Counted from the stretch's first letter, positions 17,728-26,980 are shown. The stretch is 64,000 nucleotides of DNA from Gynurincola endophyticus (GCF_003991195.1 NZ_RCWL01000005.1:99270-163269); one strand, 5' to 3'. The notes: generated by a model from the letters alone, not told the origin. Translations and numbers: made by a program.

Positions 17728-19017
17728 ATGATACAGAAACTATTGCTGTTGTTAATGTTGGGAGTGTTGGGTTATAACGTTTCAGTTGCACAATCAAGTG
17801 ACGAACTGAAGCGTCAGCAAGCTGCTATTCAGGATGAGATCAACCAGTTGAAAAAACAGATTACGGAAGCACAGAAAAATACAAAGGCAGGTTTAGGACA
17901 GTTGAATCTGATTAAAAATCAGATTGCCCTGAGAGAAAAATCTATCCGGAATATTTCAGCACAAATCGACAATATTCAGAAAGACATTTCCAGTTCTAAT
18001 GGAGAAATTGTACAGCTGGAAAAAGATGTTGCACAGCTTAAGCAGGAATATGCTAAAAGTGTGGTATATGCTTATAAGAACAGAAACAATTATGACTTTT
18101 TAAATTTTATATTTTCTGCTCCATCTGTAAATGATGCCTTAAAGAGAATAGAATATTTAAAATCTTATAGAAAACACCGTGAATTGCAGTCAGAAGCTTT
18201 ACAGGAAAAGCAATCTTTATTAAAAGATAAAATTGCTTCTTTAGAAAAGGTAAAGCTGGAGAAAGATGAAATTCTAAAGAAACAGGAAACAGAAAAAAAC
18301 TCGTTATTGGGTGAGCGAAAAGAAAAGGACGCAATTGTTGCCAGTTTAAGAGGGCGGGAGAAGGAGCTAAATACTGAATTGAAGAAAAAGCAGGATGCAG
18401 ATAAGAGGTTGAAGTCTGCCATCAATGCAGCTATTAACCGTGAGGTTAAGTTAGCTCAGGAAGAGGCCCGCAAAAAAGAAGAACTGGCTAAAAAGAACAA
18501 TGCTGCAAACAATAACAAACCTAATAATACAACGACTACCACTACGAAACCTGCTACCACTAATACTTCTGCCAGTGTTTTTGAGAGTACGCCGGAAGCA
18601 TTGGCGCTGTCGGGTAATTTTGAAGGTAATAAAGGTAAAATGCGTTGGCCTTTAGATCAGGCTACTGTGAAAGTTCCATTTGGTATTTATAATGTAGAGG
18701 GTACGAAATTGCAGGGAAATAATCCGGGTTTAACATTTGAAACTGTTAAAAATGGCGCTGTAAAGGCCATTTTTGAAGGTGTCGTTTCCAGCGTGTTCGA
18801 GATTGAGGGCCAATGGGCCATTATGATCAAACATGGTAAGTATTTTACTGTATATAGTGGATTATCAACCAGTTCAGTGGCTGTAGGGGATAAGGTTACA
18901 GGAGGTAAAGTACTCGGTACAGCAGGTACCAATGCAGATGGAAATGGCGAAATTGAGTTTTTGATCTACGAAGAAAGAAAAAATGTTAATCCGGGTCTTT
19001 GGTTAAACAAACGATAA
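17728..19017 (+). CDS. EnvC-like murein hydrolase activator (coiled coil + degenerate LytM domain)
   Basis: EnvC-type proteins activate amidases that split septal peptidoglycan and have lost their own peptidase activity. The 429-aa protein has a signal peptide (to about SVAQS), a coiled coil over residues 25-250 (heptads rich in Lys/Glu/Gln), a Thr/Asn/Lys-rich linker (about 255-285), and a C-terminal M23/LytM fold. The M23 metal-binding residues are absent: the usual FHxGxD region reads QGNNPGLTF and the HxH motif reads EIEF, so it should be catalytically dead and act as a regulator. The gene lies in the dut-DUF4292 unit and is followed by a second LytM protein. Confidence 0.86.
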   Translation: MIQKLLLLLMLGVLGYNVSVAQSSDELKRQQAAIQDEINQLKKQITEAQKNTKAGLGQLNLIKNQIALREKSIRNISAQIDNIQKDISSSNGEIVQLEKDVAQLKQEYAKSVVYAYKNRNNYDFLNFIFSAPSVNDALKRIEYLKSYRKHRELQSEALQEKQSLLKDKIASLEKVKLEKDEILKKQETEKNSLLGERKEKDAIVASLRGREKELNTELKKKQDADKRLKSAINAAINREVKLAQEEARKKEELAKKNNAANNNKPNNTTTTTTKPATTNTSASVFESTPEALALSGNFEGNKGKMRWPLDQATVKVPFGIYNVEGTKLQGNNPGLTFETVKNGAVKAIFEGVVSSVFEIEGQWAIMIKHGKYFTVYSGLSTSSVAVGDKVTGGKVLGTAGTNADGNGEIEFLIYEERKNVNPGLWLNKR

Positions 19018-19130
19018 TTTGGCGGTATTTCGCATTTTTTGTAATTTTCGTTGAAAGGTATTAGTAGCAAACTCCTGACGGACGATATAATATTTGCCCG
19101 AGTCGTACGTTATACAAAAAAAGCGTTTCA

Positions 19131-19697
19131 ATGAAATTGAAATTATTAAGCTGGTTTGTTGTGTTGTTAGGCGCAGTGTCCACCGCATCGGCTCAAAAAC
19201 AGCCTACCCTATTATCCGCAACGTTTCATATTAAAAAAACTGAACATATTGAAAAGCGTGCTTTTCAGCCTGAAGCCATTACTGCCAGTAAAGGGGTCTT
19301 AGAAGCTCCTTTAACAAATGCCGTATTGGTCAGTAACTTCGGTTATTATGATATTCCCGGTACAAAATTAAAGGGAAACAATCCCGGAATTACACTTGCT
19401 GTTCCTGTTTGGGGAGAAGCTAAGTCTGTATTTGACGGCGTTGTAAAATCCGTTTATAAAATGGATGGTAATTACGTAGTGATTGTTAAGCACAATGATA
19501 TTCTCAGTGTATATGCCCATCTCACTAAAGTAGTAGTAAAAGAAGGTGAGCAGGTGTATACGGGTGATACCATTGGAGGAATCGAAACTTCTCTTACCCA
19601 CAATGGTACCATGGAGTTTATGATGCTTGAAAACAGTAAAAATGTAGATCCGCTGGCATGGTTAAAAACCAATGCGGTTCCTCTTCAGAATCAATAA
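19131..19697 (+). CDS. Small exported LytM-domain protein (degenerate M23)
   Basis: A 188-aa exported protein: signal peptide ending ASAQK, then a single LytM/M23-type domain without a coiled coil. It is clearly similar to the C-terminal domain of the preceding EnvC-like protein: both share a FG-Y---GTKL-GNNPG- block, a (V/A)KS/I-F-GVV-SV block, and a closing K-V-P--WL. The M23 ligands are missing here too (GNNPG in place of HxGxD, TMEF in place of HLHF), although YAHL keeps one His. It probably arose by local duplication and may compete with or assist the EnvC-like protein; that is inference. It ends two bases before the convergent bshA stop. Confidence 0.8.
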   Translation: MKLKLLSWFVVLLGAVSTASAQKQPTLLSATFHIKKTEHIEKRAFQPEAITASKGVLEAPLTNAVLVSNFGYYDIPGTKLKGNNPGITLAVPVWGEAKSVFDGVVKSVYKMDGNYVVIVKHNDILSVYAHLTKVVVKEGEQVYTGDTIGGIETSLTHNGTMEFMMLENSKNVDPLAWLKTNAVPLQNQ

Positions 19698-19699
19698 GA

Positions 19700-20824
19700 T
19701 CAGTTCTTCATAAATCTTTGATACAAAGCTTCGTATTGTGGTATAATTCTATCAATATCGAAGCTTTGTGCATGTAATATCCCACACTCTTTAAACGTAT
19801 GCATCTTTTCCTGATTTGTTAGTAAATCAACAGCATACCTGCTCATGGCATCTACATCGCCTATATCAGCCAGATAACCGGTAAAGCCGTGACGATTTAC
19901 CTCTGGCAATCCTCCGGCATTTGTAGAAATTACAGGAACACCTGCTGCCATTGCTTCTAATGCTACCAATCCAAAACTTTCATAATCTGAAGTCAGCAAG
20001 AATAAGTCGGAGATAGCCAGAATTTCTTCCATGCGCTCCTGCTTTCCTAAAAAGCGTACATCGTCAAATATATTGAGTTCACGAGCCAGCCTTTCTGCAG
20101 CCGGTCGTTCAGGCCCATCGCCTACCAGTAATAATTTAGAGGGTACTTCGTGTCTTACTTTTTCAAATACTTTTACCACATCTTCTACTCTTTTTACTTT
20201 TCTGAAGTTTGAGGCGTGTACCAGAATTTTTTCTCCATTGGGGGCAATAACTCTTTTAAAAGCATCAATCGGCTTTTTACTGAATCGTTTTACGTCAACA
20301 AAGTTGTAGATTACTTCAATCTTTTTATCAATCTTAAAGTTGCGATAAGTTTCAGCAGCAAGGTTATCAGAAACGGCAGTAATCGCATCACTTTCGTTAA
20401 TAGAGAAGGTAACTACGGGAGCGAAGGTTTTATCTTTACCTACTAAAGTAATATCTGTACCGTGTAAAGTGGTAATGATTGGCAAGTCAATACCTTGTTT
20501 TGCCAGAATCAGTTTGGCCATGTAGGCTGCTGAAGCGTGTGGAATGGCATAGTGAACATGTAATAAATCTATTTTGTGATTAACCACCACATCTACCATT
20601 GTACTTGCCAGAGCGGTTTCGTAAGGAGGATAATCAAACAGCGGGTAGTGAGGTACCCTTACCTCATGATAAAAGATATTGGCATAAAATTCACTCAGCC
20701 TTACCGGCTGCTGATAGGTAATAAAGTGAACTTCATGACCTTTATGAGCTAAAGCCTTTCCCAGCTCTGTTGCTAAAACACCACTTCCGCCAAATGTAGG
20801 ATAACAAACAATTCCTATGCGCAT
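19700..20824 (-). CDS. bshA: N-acetyl-alpha-D-glucosaminyl L-malate synthase
   Basis: First enzyme of bacillithiol synthesis: a GT4 retaining glycosyltransferase that joins GlcNAc from UDP-GlcNAc to L-malate. The 374-aa protein opens with the BshA signature GIVCYPTFGGSGVLATELG and has the family-specific HVHYAIPHASAAY and TTLHGTDITLVG segments; the C-terminal GT-B half carries the nucleotide-binding region with SDYESFGLVALEAMAAGVPVI. The lone gene lies convergent to the LytM gene; bshB and bshC are not in this window. It implies that the cell uses bacillithiol as its low-molecular-weight thiol. Confidence 0.92.
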   Translation of the reverse strand: MRIGIVCYPTFGGSGVLATELGKALAHKGHEVHFITYQQPVRLSEFYANIFYHEVRVPHYPLFDYPPYETALASTMVDVVVNHKIDLLHVHYAIPHASAAYMAKLILAKQGIDLPIITTLHGTDITLVGKDKTFAPVVTFSINESDAITAVSDNLAAETYRNFKIDKKIEVIYNFVDVKRFSKKPIDAFKRVIAPNGEKILVHASNFRKVKRVEDVVKVFEKVRHEVPSKLLLVGDGPERPAAERLARELNIFDDVRFLGKQERMEEILAISDLFLLTSDYESFGLVALEAMAAGVPVISTNAGGLPEVNRHGFTGYLADIGDVDAMSRYAVDLLTNQEKMHTFKECGILHAQSFDIDRIIPQYEALYQRFMKN

Positions 20825-20952
20825 AAATTATATCTTGTTGAATGCTAAATTAATAGAAAAAATCAAATATCACAGTTCCGTTACACAACTACAGAAGAAC
20901 AGTCAATTTCATTGGTTTGTTCACTTTTCTGAGAAATTTGGTTTCTTCCCCT

Positions 20953-20960
20953 TAAATTTG
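20953..20960 (+). promoter_or_regulatory. -7 element for the 124-aa membrane protein gene
   Basis: TAAATTTG, full consensus match, 20 bases before the ATG at 20981. A TTTG upstream (20937-20940) is too close to be a normal -33 partner. Confidence 0.5.
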
Positions 20961-20980
20961 AGTATTAATTACAGAAATAT

Positions 20981-21355
20981 ATGAAAGTCATCAAAATAGC
21001 CGCTATTGTGTTAATTGTAGGCCTTATTGTATTTCTTTATGCAAGATACTATATGGTTTTTGGTGAAGGTACTAAAGCCGGTGTACTTAACAGTTTCGTA
21101 AGGAAAGGATATGTTTTTAAAACCTATGAGGGTAAAATCATTCAAACCGGGTTTAAAGCCAACATCCAGAGTAATGAGTTTGAGTTTAGTGTAACAGACG
21201 AGAAAGTAGCAAAAATATTAATGGAAAACTCAGGACGTGAGTTAGAGCTGCATTATAAAGAGTATTTCGGGGCGCTGCCGTGGAGAGGAATGCAGAAATA
21301 TGTTGTAGACAGTGTATACGAAATCAGAGATGCAAAAAGTTATCCTTATCAATAA
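20981..21355 (+). CDS. Small membrane-anchored protein of unknown function
   Basis: A 124-aa protein with one N-terminal transmembrane helix (residues 5-23, KIAAIVLIVGLIVFLYARYY) followed by a soluble, probably periplasmic beta-rich domain containing GTKAGVLNSFVRKGYVFKTYEGKI and a Trp-containing end (ALPWRG). Proteins of this shape are common in Bacteroidota and, from memory, are often mislabelled 6-phosphogluconate dehydrogenase; there is no dehydrogenase domain here. It has its own -7 element and terminator, so it is transcribed alone. Confidence 0.75.
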   Translation: MKVIKIAAIVLIVGLIVFLYARYYMVFGEGTKAGVLNSFVRKGYVFKTYEGKIIQTGFKANIQSNEFEFSVTDEKVAKILMENSGRELELHYKEYFGALPWRGMQKYVVDSVYEIRDAKSYPYQ

Positions 21356-21384
21356 AAAAAGATGGCATTACGGTGCCATCTTTT
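21354..21384. terminator. Bidirectional terminator between convergent genes
   Basis: Stem GATGGCA/TGCCATC, loop TTACGG, with A-run on one side and T-run on the other; serves the genes at 20981 and 21723. Confidence 0.88.
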
Positions 21385-21405
21385 AAGTGTAAATTTATAT
21401 ATGAA

Positions 21406-21723
21406 TTACTCAGACAAGGTAATGGTTCCAACATCGGTAACATTACCTGCTGTAACAGATACATTATCCTTTGCTGCATTTTTATATGGAGGAGTTGCTT
21501 CAATAATTACTCTGTAACTACCTTCTTTCACATCTCTCAATTCAAACAATCCATTTGAAATGGCTGATTGTAAAGTATCTGTGGCACTGATTGCCCACAC
21601 TTTAACACCTGCGTCTGTCGGAGAAACCGAACCTTTAATACTTCCTGAATTCTGTGCCTTAAAGGCTAATAATGAACCTGCTAGGATTACAATAGCTGCA
21701 ATCGACATTTTAATCTGCTTCAT
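21406..21723 (-). CDS. Small exported protein with carboxypeptidase-regulatory-like domain
   Basis: A 105-aa protein with a cleavable N-terminal signal or anchor (MKQIKMSIAAIVILAGSLLAF) and a single beta-sandwich repeat of the carboxypeptidase D regulatory type: GSIKGSVSPTDAGVKVWAIS, then GLFELRDVKEGSYRVIIEATPPYK. Such domains occur alone in small periplasmic or surface proteins of Bacteroidota; no enzymatic residues are visible and the function is unknown. It is a single-gene unit sharing a terminator with the convergent gene at 20981. Confidence 0.75.
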   Translation of the reverse strand: MKQIKMSIAAIVILAGSLLAFKAQNSGSIKGSVSPTDAGVKVWAISATDTLQSAISNGLFELRDVKEGSYRVIIEATPPYKNAAKDNVSVTAGNVTDVGTITLSE

Positions 21724-21859
21724 AAGATAACATTTTAGTTGTTTTCAATAAGAATGTTTTGAACTAGCTAGTGCAACTTAAAAAATCCAATTACTATGCC
21801 GAAAATGAAGCTACATGTTAAAATAGTCTAAAAGTGAAGTTGTCGGTTATGCTTTATTG

Positions 21860-22567
21860 TTATGCCTGCAAACAAAAGATTGCAGGACGCTTATGAAGGT
21901 CGTCGGGAGTGTTTTGTTTCCACTCACTAACTGTTTTGGTTATTATGCTTTCTGTAGAAGCAGTAATATCAACAGCGATGCAAAAGCGGGTGGTGTGCTT
22001 ACAGTTTTTCAGTACCGATTGTACTAACTGTTGATTTCTATAGGGTGTTTCTATAAATATATGTGTTGAACTATCTTGTTGGGATTGTTGTTCCATCTGC
22101 CGGATCTTTTTATCTCTTGCTACATTATCTATTGGCAGATAGCCGTGAAAGGTAAAATGCTGGCCATTCATTCCACTTGCCATTAATGCCAGTAATATGG
22201 AGTTCGGGCCCACCAGTGGCGAAACATTTATATTTAATTTTTGTGCGCGTGCAATTAAATATTGTCCGGGATCTGCAATGCCCGGACAACCGGCTTCTGA
22301 AATAATACCGATTGTTTTGCCTGCCATTATATCTTTTTGAAAGGCATTCAATACGTTTTCTTCAGCTTTTCCAATCATTTGCCATTCATAGTCATCAATG
22401 ACCATTTCTTTCCACCAGCGTTTCAGATATCTTCTGGCGGTACGATCGTTTTCTACATAAAATACCTGGCATTTCTGTATAGCCGATAAAATATAATCGG
22501 GTAAACATTCCATATTTGTTTCATGCAGATAACAAGGTATCAGATACACGGTTCCTTTTCCACTCAT
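21860..22567 (-). CDS. RsmI-like SAM-dependent methyltransferase (tetrapyrrole methylase fold)
   Basis: Member of the tetrapyrrole methylase superfamily closest to RsmI, which 2'-O-methylates C1402 of 16S rRNA. The 235-aa protein keeps the SAM-binding layout: EAGCPGIADPG (cf. the RsmI loop), LVGPNSILLALMASGMNGQHFTFHGYLP and FIETPYRN. It is shorter than classical RsmI (about 280 aa) and begins MSGKGTVYLIP without the long GTLYVVATPIGN block, so it is a Bacteroidota short variant and its target is uncertain. It starts 7 bases after the EI24 gene and forms a two-gene unit with it. Confidence 0.8.
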   Translation of the reverse strand: MSGKGTVYLIPCYLHETNMECLPDYILSAIQKCQVFYVENDRTARRYLKRWWKEMVIDDYEWQMIGKAEENVLNAFQKDIMAGKTIGIISEAGCPGIADPGQYLIARAQKLNINVSPLVGPNSILLALMASGMNGQHFTFHGYLPIDNVARDKKIRQMEQQSQQDSSTHIFIETPYRNQQLVQSVLKNCKHTTRFCIAVDITASTESIITKTVSEWKQNTPDDLHKRPAIFCLQA

Positions 22568-22574
22568 AAAAACA

Positions 22575-23351
22575 TTATTGATTAATCTTATAGCGTACTT
22601 CTTTGTGTTCGTATAAACTTAAAGTAGCTGCAATCACTGCGTATGCAGGAGCAAATACCCATCCTATAAAAGGAATGAAATGTAAACCATAAAACATTAT
22701 ACCATTTCCGATGGCTAACCCTTTATGACGTCCAATGAATTCAATCGATTCTTTCGGTGATAGTTTATTGCGTTCACAACTATAATCTAACATGGAAAAT
22801 CCGTAATAATAACATTCTATGAATACCATAATGATTGGGGTAATCCATCCGGCAACCGGTATCAGTGAAGCCAGTAAGGTAGAAATGGTGAATAAGGTTT
22901 GCCATACCGTATTTCTTAATGCCAGTTTAATACCCCGCCACATGTCTCTGAACAGTTGTGAAAGACTAAAGGGAAAATCTTTGCCTTCAATAATAGAGGC
23001 CGTCTTTTCGCTGAGGTAGGCAAAAATAGGGCTACCGATAATAAGGAATAAGAATTTAAAAAGAGAAAACCAGAAAATCAACATGATAAACCGGATCATG
23101 ATCTGCGACATCATAAAAAGAAAACTCAATAGTCCGCTTTCTTTTCTCGATAGCCAACGATCGATTCCTAATCGATTGGATAGGTATGATACGGCATCGC
23201 CGGAACTGGTCCAGAAAAAATACATACCGATTAAAAACAGTAAAGCATACAGTATTCCTGGAATAATAATCCATTTCCATAAATTGTGCTTACGTATAAA
23301 CCGGTGAGCATTAATGTATGATTCGATGGCGATTACAATTTCTTTCAGCAA
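22575..23351 (-). CDS. EI24-domain (CysZ-like) integral membrane protein
   Basis: A 258-aa polytopic inner-membrane protein of the EI24/CysZ family. Transmembrane stretches are visible at about residues 26-46 (WIIIPGILYALLFLIGMYFF), 73-105, 143-180 and 210-240, with the conserved family feature of helical hairpins that do not fully cross the membrane. CysZ imports sulfate in some bacteria, but Bacteroidota members have no demonstrated substrate; nothing in the neighbourhood points to sulfate. First gene of a unit with the RsmI-like methyltransferase. Confidence 0.78.
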   Translation of the reverse strand: MLKEIVIAIESYINAHRFIRKHNLWKWIIIPGILYALLFLIGMYFFWTSSGDAVSYLSNRLGIDRWLSRKESGLLSFLFMMSQIMIRFIMLIFWFSLFKFLFLIIGSPIFAYLSEKTASIIEGKDFPFSLSQLFRDMWRGIKLALRNTVWQTLFTISTLLASLIPVAGWITPIIMVFIECYYYGFSMLDYSCERNKLSPKESIEFIGRHKGLAIGNGIMFYGLHFIPFIGWVFAPAYAVIAATLSLYEHKEVRYKINQ

Positions 23352-23388
23352 CTTTCTTTGATTTTAGGTTATCATTGGACAGGCATCA

Positions 23389-23396
23389 AACTTATA
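23389..23396 (-). promoter_or_regulatory. -7 element for the EI24/RsmI-like unit
   Basis: On the minus strand TAAGTTTG, a full consensus match, 37 bases before the start codon. The -33 position holds only GTGTG, so the match is partial. Confidence 0.45.
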
Positions 23397-23673
23397 AAAA
23401 AAAACACACTTGACCATAAATGAAACGGAGAAGAGTGCGGAAATTTTCGTAATGAGTATTTACCATTATGAAACAGACCGATTCGGCAGTGCTGGTTTTG
23501 TGTTTGTATCCGGGAGCTTGATGAATGATAGCTGATACTCTTTTAACAGTTAAGAAATTACATGTTTTGCATAGTGAGGGTAGTCTTAAAAATCGTATAC
23601 ATGTTTTAGACTCAAAAGCCTTATAATATCAATAAGCATTTGTATTTTTAAGTTTATAACAAAAACTAACTGG
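23397..23673. other. Non-coding region between EI24 and SLC13 genes
   Basis: The full gap of about 320 bases (23352-23673) separates two divergent genes. Apart from the minus-strand -7 element at 23389 and a 7-of-8 match (TAAGTTTA, 23649-23656) before the SLC13 gene, nothing was recognised in it. Confidence 0.4.
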
Positions 23674-25122
23674 ATGAATTGGCTCAAACAATGGGGCGGA
23701 ATTGTATTGGGAATTGTTCTCGCTCTCCTGATTTATATTACTAATCCCTTCGGATTAGAAACGAAAGCCGTGACGGTTCTTGCCTTAGCTGCATTAATGA
23801 TTACCTGGTGGGTTACGGAGGCCCTTCCGATGCCGGTGGTTGCTTTAACTCCGTTGGTGCTGTTTCCGCTTTTTCAGATTAACTCTATAAAACAAGTAGC
23901 CAGCGGATATTCCGATTCAGTAATATTTCTGTTTATGGGAGGCTTTATGATCGGAATGGCGATTGAAAAATGGAATCTGCACCGGCGAATTGCTCTTACC
24001 ATTGTAAACATTACAGGTACCAGCGGAAATAAAATTGTATTGGGCTTTATAGTAGCCACGGGCTTATTGAGTATGTGGTTGTCTAATACAGCTACAACGA
24101 TGATGATGTTTCCGATCGCAGTATCGGTAATATCTGTTGTTCAGGAAAATCAATCGGGCAATGTTAATTATAAAAACTTTGCCGCTTCTATAATGCTGGT
24201 GATAGCATATGCTTCTAATTTTGCTGGTATCTCTACCATTATCGGTACACCTCCGAATGTAGCTTTTGCAGGATTCATCTCAGATAAATACAACTATGAT
24301 ATTCAGTTTGTCGATTGGATGCTTATCTGTATGCCTATTTCAATTTTACTGTTGACTGCTTTATATTTTTTATCTACGCGGATATTATTTCCGAATAATA
24401 TTAAAGCAAATCCACAAACAAAGCTCGTGATAAAAAGTGAACTGGCGGCTCTGGGAAAGTTGTCAAAAGCTGAAAAAAGAGTAATGATTATTTTTTGTAC
24501 TACGGCTGCCTTATGGATTTTTAAAGACCTTATCAATAAACTGGGAATAGTGAGGCTGGATGATACCATGATTGCTGTAGCCGGTGCTTTGGCACTATTT
24601 ATCAGCCCTTCAGGCATGAAAGAAAAAGACACTCAGCTGTTGGTTTGGGAAGACACTACTAAAATGGCATGGGGTATTTTACTGCTGTTTGGTGGTGGAA
24701 TAGCATTAGCGTCGGCATTAGAAAGTGTGGGATTGATAGAAGCGCTCGGAAAATGGGTGGCTGATTTTTCAGGAGGAGGTGGTATTATGCTGGTGATATT
24801 AATTACAGTTATTTCAATCTTTATCAGTGAAGTGATGAGTAATATTGCCCAGGTTATAGTATTTGCCCCGGTGGTTGCAGGTATTTCAGATGCGTTGGAT
24901 ATGAATCCGCTATTATTAGGACTACCCATGACATTGGCCGCTTCCTGCGCCAGTATGATGCCGATGGGCACTCCTCCTAATGCGATTGTATTTGCAAGTG
25001 GTCACATCCGCTTAAAACAAATGGTTGTAACCGGTTTTATAATGAATATTGTTTCAATTGTACTGATCGTGTTATTCTGCTGGTATGTAGTACCAATGTT
25101 GATTCCGCCAATATCAAAATAA
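23674..25122 (+). CDS. SLC13 (DASS) family sodium/anion symporter
   Basis: Inner-membrane carrier of the divalent anion:sodium symporter family, taking up dicarboxylates, citrate or sulfate with Na+. The 482-aa protein has about 11-12 hydrophobic helices and the two inverted-repeat signature pairs: SNTATTMMM with GTPPNVAF in the first half, and SNIAQVIV with GTPPNAIV in the second. The second site lacks the Thr of SNT (it reads SNIA), which may alter the second Na+ site or the substrate preference. Dicarboxylate transport is most likely but unproven. It ends directly against the convergent upp stop codon with no spacer. Confidence 0.9.
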   Translation: MNWLKQWGGIVLGIVLALLIYITNPFGLETKAVTVLALAALMITWWVTEALPMPVVALTPLVLFPLFQINSIKQVASGYSDSVIFLFMGGFMIGMAIEKWNLHRRIALTIVNITGTSGNKIVLGFIVATGLLSMWLSNTATTMMMFPIAVSVISVVQENQSGNVNYKNFAASIMLVIAYASNFAGISTIIGTPPNVAFAGFISDKYNYDIQFVDWMLICMPISILLLTALYFLSTRILFPNNIKANPQTKLVIKSELAALGKLSKAEKRVMIIFCTTAALWIFKDLINKLGIVRLDDTMIAVAGALALFISPSGMKEKDTQLLVWEDTTKMAWGILLLFGGGIALASALESVGLIEALGKWVADFSGGGGIMLVILITVISIFISEVMSNIAQVIVFAPVVAGISDALDMNPLLLGLPMTLAASCASMMPMGTPPNAIVFASGHIRLKQMVVTGFIMNIVSIVLIVLFCWYVVPMLIPPISK

Positions 25123-25773
25123 TCAGAATTGAATTTTCGGACCAAAGGCTAGATCTCCCGCGTCACCTAAACCGGGAACGATGTAGCCTTTGTCATTTAA
25201 TTCAGCGTCAATGGTACCTACCCAGATATGAACTGCAGGTTCACTCTTTCTGATAAAGTCGATGCCGGGTTGACTGGCTATCGCTGCTACAACGTGAATT
25301 TCACGCGGTTTGCCTTCCTGCTTCAGGTACTGGATGGTTTTTACCAGAGATGCCCCGGTAGCTAACATCGGATCTGAAATAATCAGTACACGGTTTTCAA
25401 GGGCCGGGCAGGAAATATAATCCAGACTGATTTCAAAACTACCATCTTCGTTATGTTTGCGGTAAGCAGAAATGAATGCATTATCACTTTTATCAAAATA
25501 ATTCAATAAGCCCTGATGTAAGGGAACTCCTGCACGTAGAATGGTTGCCAATACAGGATATTCATTCAGTACAGTACTTTTGCTGATTCCTAAAGGGGTG
25601 GGCGTGTCTTCTATTTTAGAAGGTAATCTTTTACTGATTTCAATGGCTGCCACTTCGCCAATCCGCTCTAAATTTCTTCTGAAACGCATTCTGTCGCGCT
25701 GAACTGCTACATCCCTTAATTCTGCGACCCAGTTATTTAGGAGCGAAAATTGTTCACTTAAGTTGATTACCAT
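25123..25773 (-). CDS. upp: Uracil phosphoribosyltransferase
   Basis: Salvages uracil by joining it to PRPP to give UMP. The 216-aa protein has the family length, the Arg-rich N-terminal segment RDRMRFRRNLERIGE, the LRAGVPLHQGLL loop, the PRPP-binding motif IISDPMLATGASL and the uracil-binding C-terminus GYIVPGLGDAGDLAFG. It diverges from anmK (46 bases between start codons) and is convergent with the SLC13 gene. Together with adenine deaminase nearby it indicates nucleobase salvage. Confidence 0.95.
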   Translation of the reverse strand: MVINLSEQFSLLNNWVAELRDVAVQRDRMRFRRNLERIGEVAAIEISKRLPSKIEDTPTPLGISKSTVLNEYPVLATILRAGVPLHQGLLNYFDKSDNAFISAYRKHNEDGSFEISLDYISCPALENRVLIISDPMLATGASLVKTIQYLKQEGKPREIHVVAAIASQPGIDFIRKSEPAVHIWVGTIDAELNDKGYIVPGLGDAGDLAFGPKIQF

Positions 25774-25819
25774 AATTTTGAACTTTATTAAGTTGCCCGA
25801 AAATAGAAATTATTTCGAT

Positions 25820-26905
25820 ATGATTTACCGTGCTATAGGATTAATGAGTGGTTCGTCGCTCGATGGTTTAGACATTGCATTTGTGGAGTTTACAGAACAG
25901 AGTGGCAAATGGCAGTATGAAATAAAAGCTTCTGCCTGTGTGCCTTATGATGATGAATGGATGGAAAAACTACGTACTGCATCGCAAGCTTCTGCATATA
26001 CATATTTGGGGCTGCACTCAGCATACGGACACTATCTCGGAAGAACCGTAAACCAGTTTATTGCTTCAAAAGGACTTGATTATCAGGTGCAATTAGTGTC
26101 TTCGCACGGTCACACTATTTTTCATGAGCCGTCAACCCGTATGACTGCTCAATTAGGAGACGGTGCTGCTATTGCGGCAGAAACCGGTATTAATGTAGTG
26201 AGTGACCTGCGCGCGCTGGATGTTGCCCTGGGTGGACAAGGTGCTCCGATTGTTCCGATCGGAGAGAAGTATTTATTCAGCGACTATTCATATCTTCTCA
26301 ATATCGGTGGAATTTCTAACCTGACAGTTTTGGGCGAAAACCAATCCATTGCATTTGACATAGCTCCGGCAAACCGTGTTTTAAATATGATTGCCGGCCA
26401 GATAGGAAAAAAATACGATGAAGGTGGAGCGATGGCAGCTAAAGGAATGATCAACGAGCCGGTATTAGATGAGTTGAATGCGCTCGATTATTATAAAAAA
26501 CCTTTTCCTAAATCATTGAATAATGAATTTGGCAGCGACACTATTTATCCGCTTCTTGAGAATTTAAATACCGAAGATGGGCTGGCCACTTATGTTGAGC
26601 ATATCGCTCAACAGTTGGCAAATGCTTTCCAACAATTTGAGCAGCCGGTTCAACCAGGTAAACTGCTCGTAACAGGTGGGGGAGCGCATAACGATTTTTT
26701 AATGCAGGCCATTCAATCTAAACTGGCTGTATTCGGAATTGAAGTAGAGAAACCTTCAAAAGAGGTGATTGACTATAAAGAAGCACTTATTATGGCCTTT
26801 ATCGGTGTATTGAGATGGCGTGAAAATAATAACGCATTAGCTGAAATAACAGGTGCAGGAAGGAATAGCATCGGTGGGGCATTATGGATCGGTCAGGAAT
26901 ATTAA
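25820..26905 (+). CDS. anmK: Anhydro-N-acetylmuramic acid kinase
   Basis: Phosphorylates and opens 1,6-anhydro-MurNAc to MurNAc-6-phosphate in cell-wall recycling. The start at 25820 (MIYRAIGLMSGSSLDGLD) is preferred over an in-frame ATG 57 bases earlier, because the family begins directly with the phosphate-binding loop GLMSGSSLDG. The 361-aa protein also shows SHGHTIFHEP, GDGAAIAAETGINVVSDLR, GGQGAPIVPIGEKYLF, NIGGISN and the ATP-site GGGAHNDFLM. It fits the peptidoglycan theme of nearby envelope genes but has its own divergent promoter region. Confidence 0.95.
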   Translation: MIYRAIGLMSGSSLDGLDIAFVEFTEQSGKWQYEIKASACVPYDDEWMEKLRTASQASAYTYLGLHSAYGHYLGRTVNQFIASKGLDYQVQLVSSHGHTIFHEPSTRMTAQLGDGAAIAAETGINVVSDLRALDVALGGQGAPIVPIGEKYLFSDYSYLLNIGGISNLTVLGENQSIAFDIAPANRVLNMIAGQIGKKYDEGGAMAAKGMINEPVLDELNALDYYKKPFPKSLNNEFGSDTIYPLLENLNTEDGLATYVEHIAQQLANAFQQFEQPVQPGKLLVTGGGAHNDFLMQAIQSKLAVFGIEVEKPSKEVIDYKEALIMAFIGVLRWRENNNALAEITGAGRNSIGGALWIGQEY

Positions 26906-26980
26906 ATAAGTGAAGAATTAAGAATGAAGGGTTATGAATGATTTATTTACATTCTGTAATATCTCAATGACTTTAAATTG

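Noticed and set aside
20981-21355. Assignment as 6-phosphogluconate dehydrogenase (a common database label for similar short proteins, as far as I recall)
   Set aside because: At 124 aa with one membrane helix and no NADP-binding motif the protein cannot be that enzyme.
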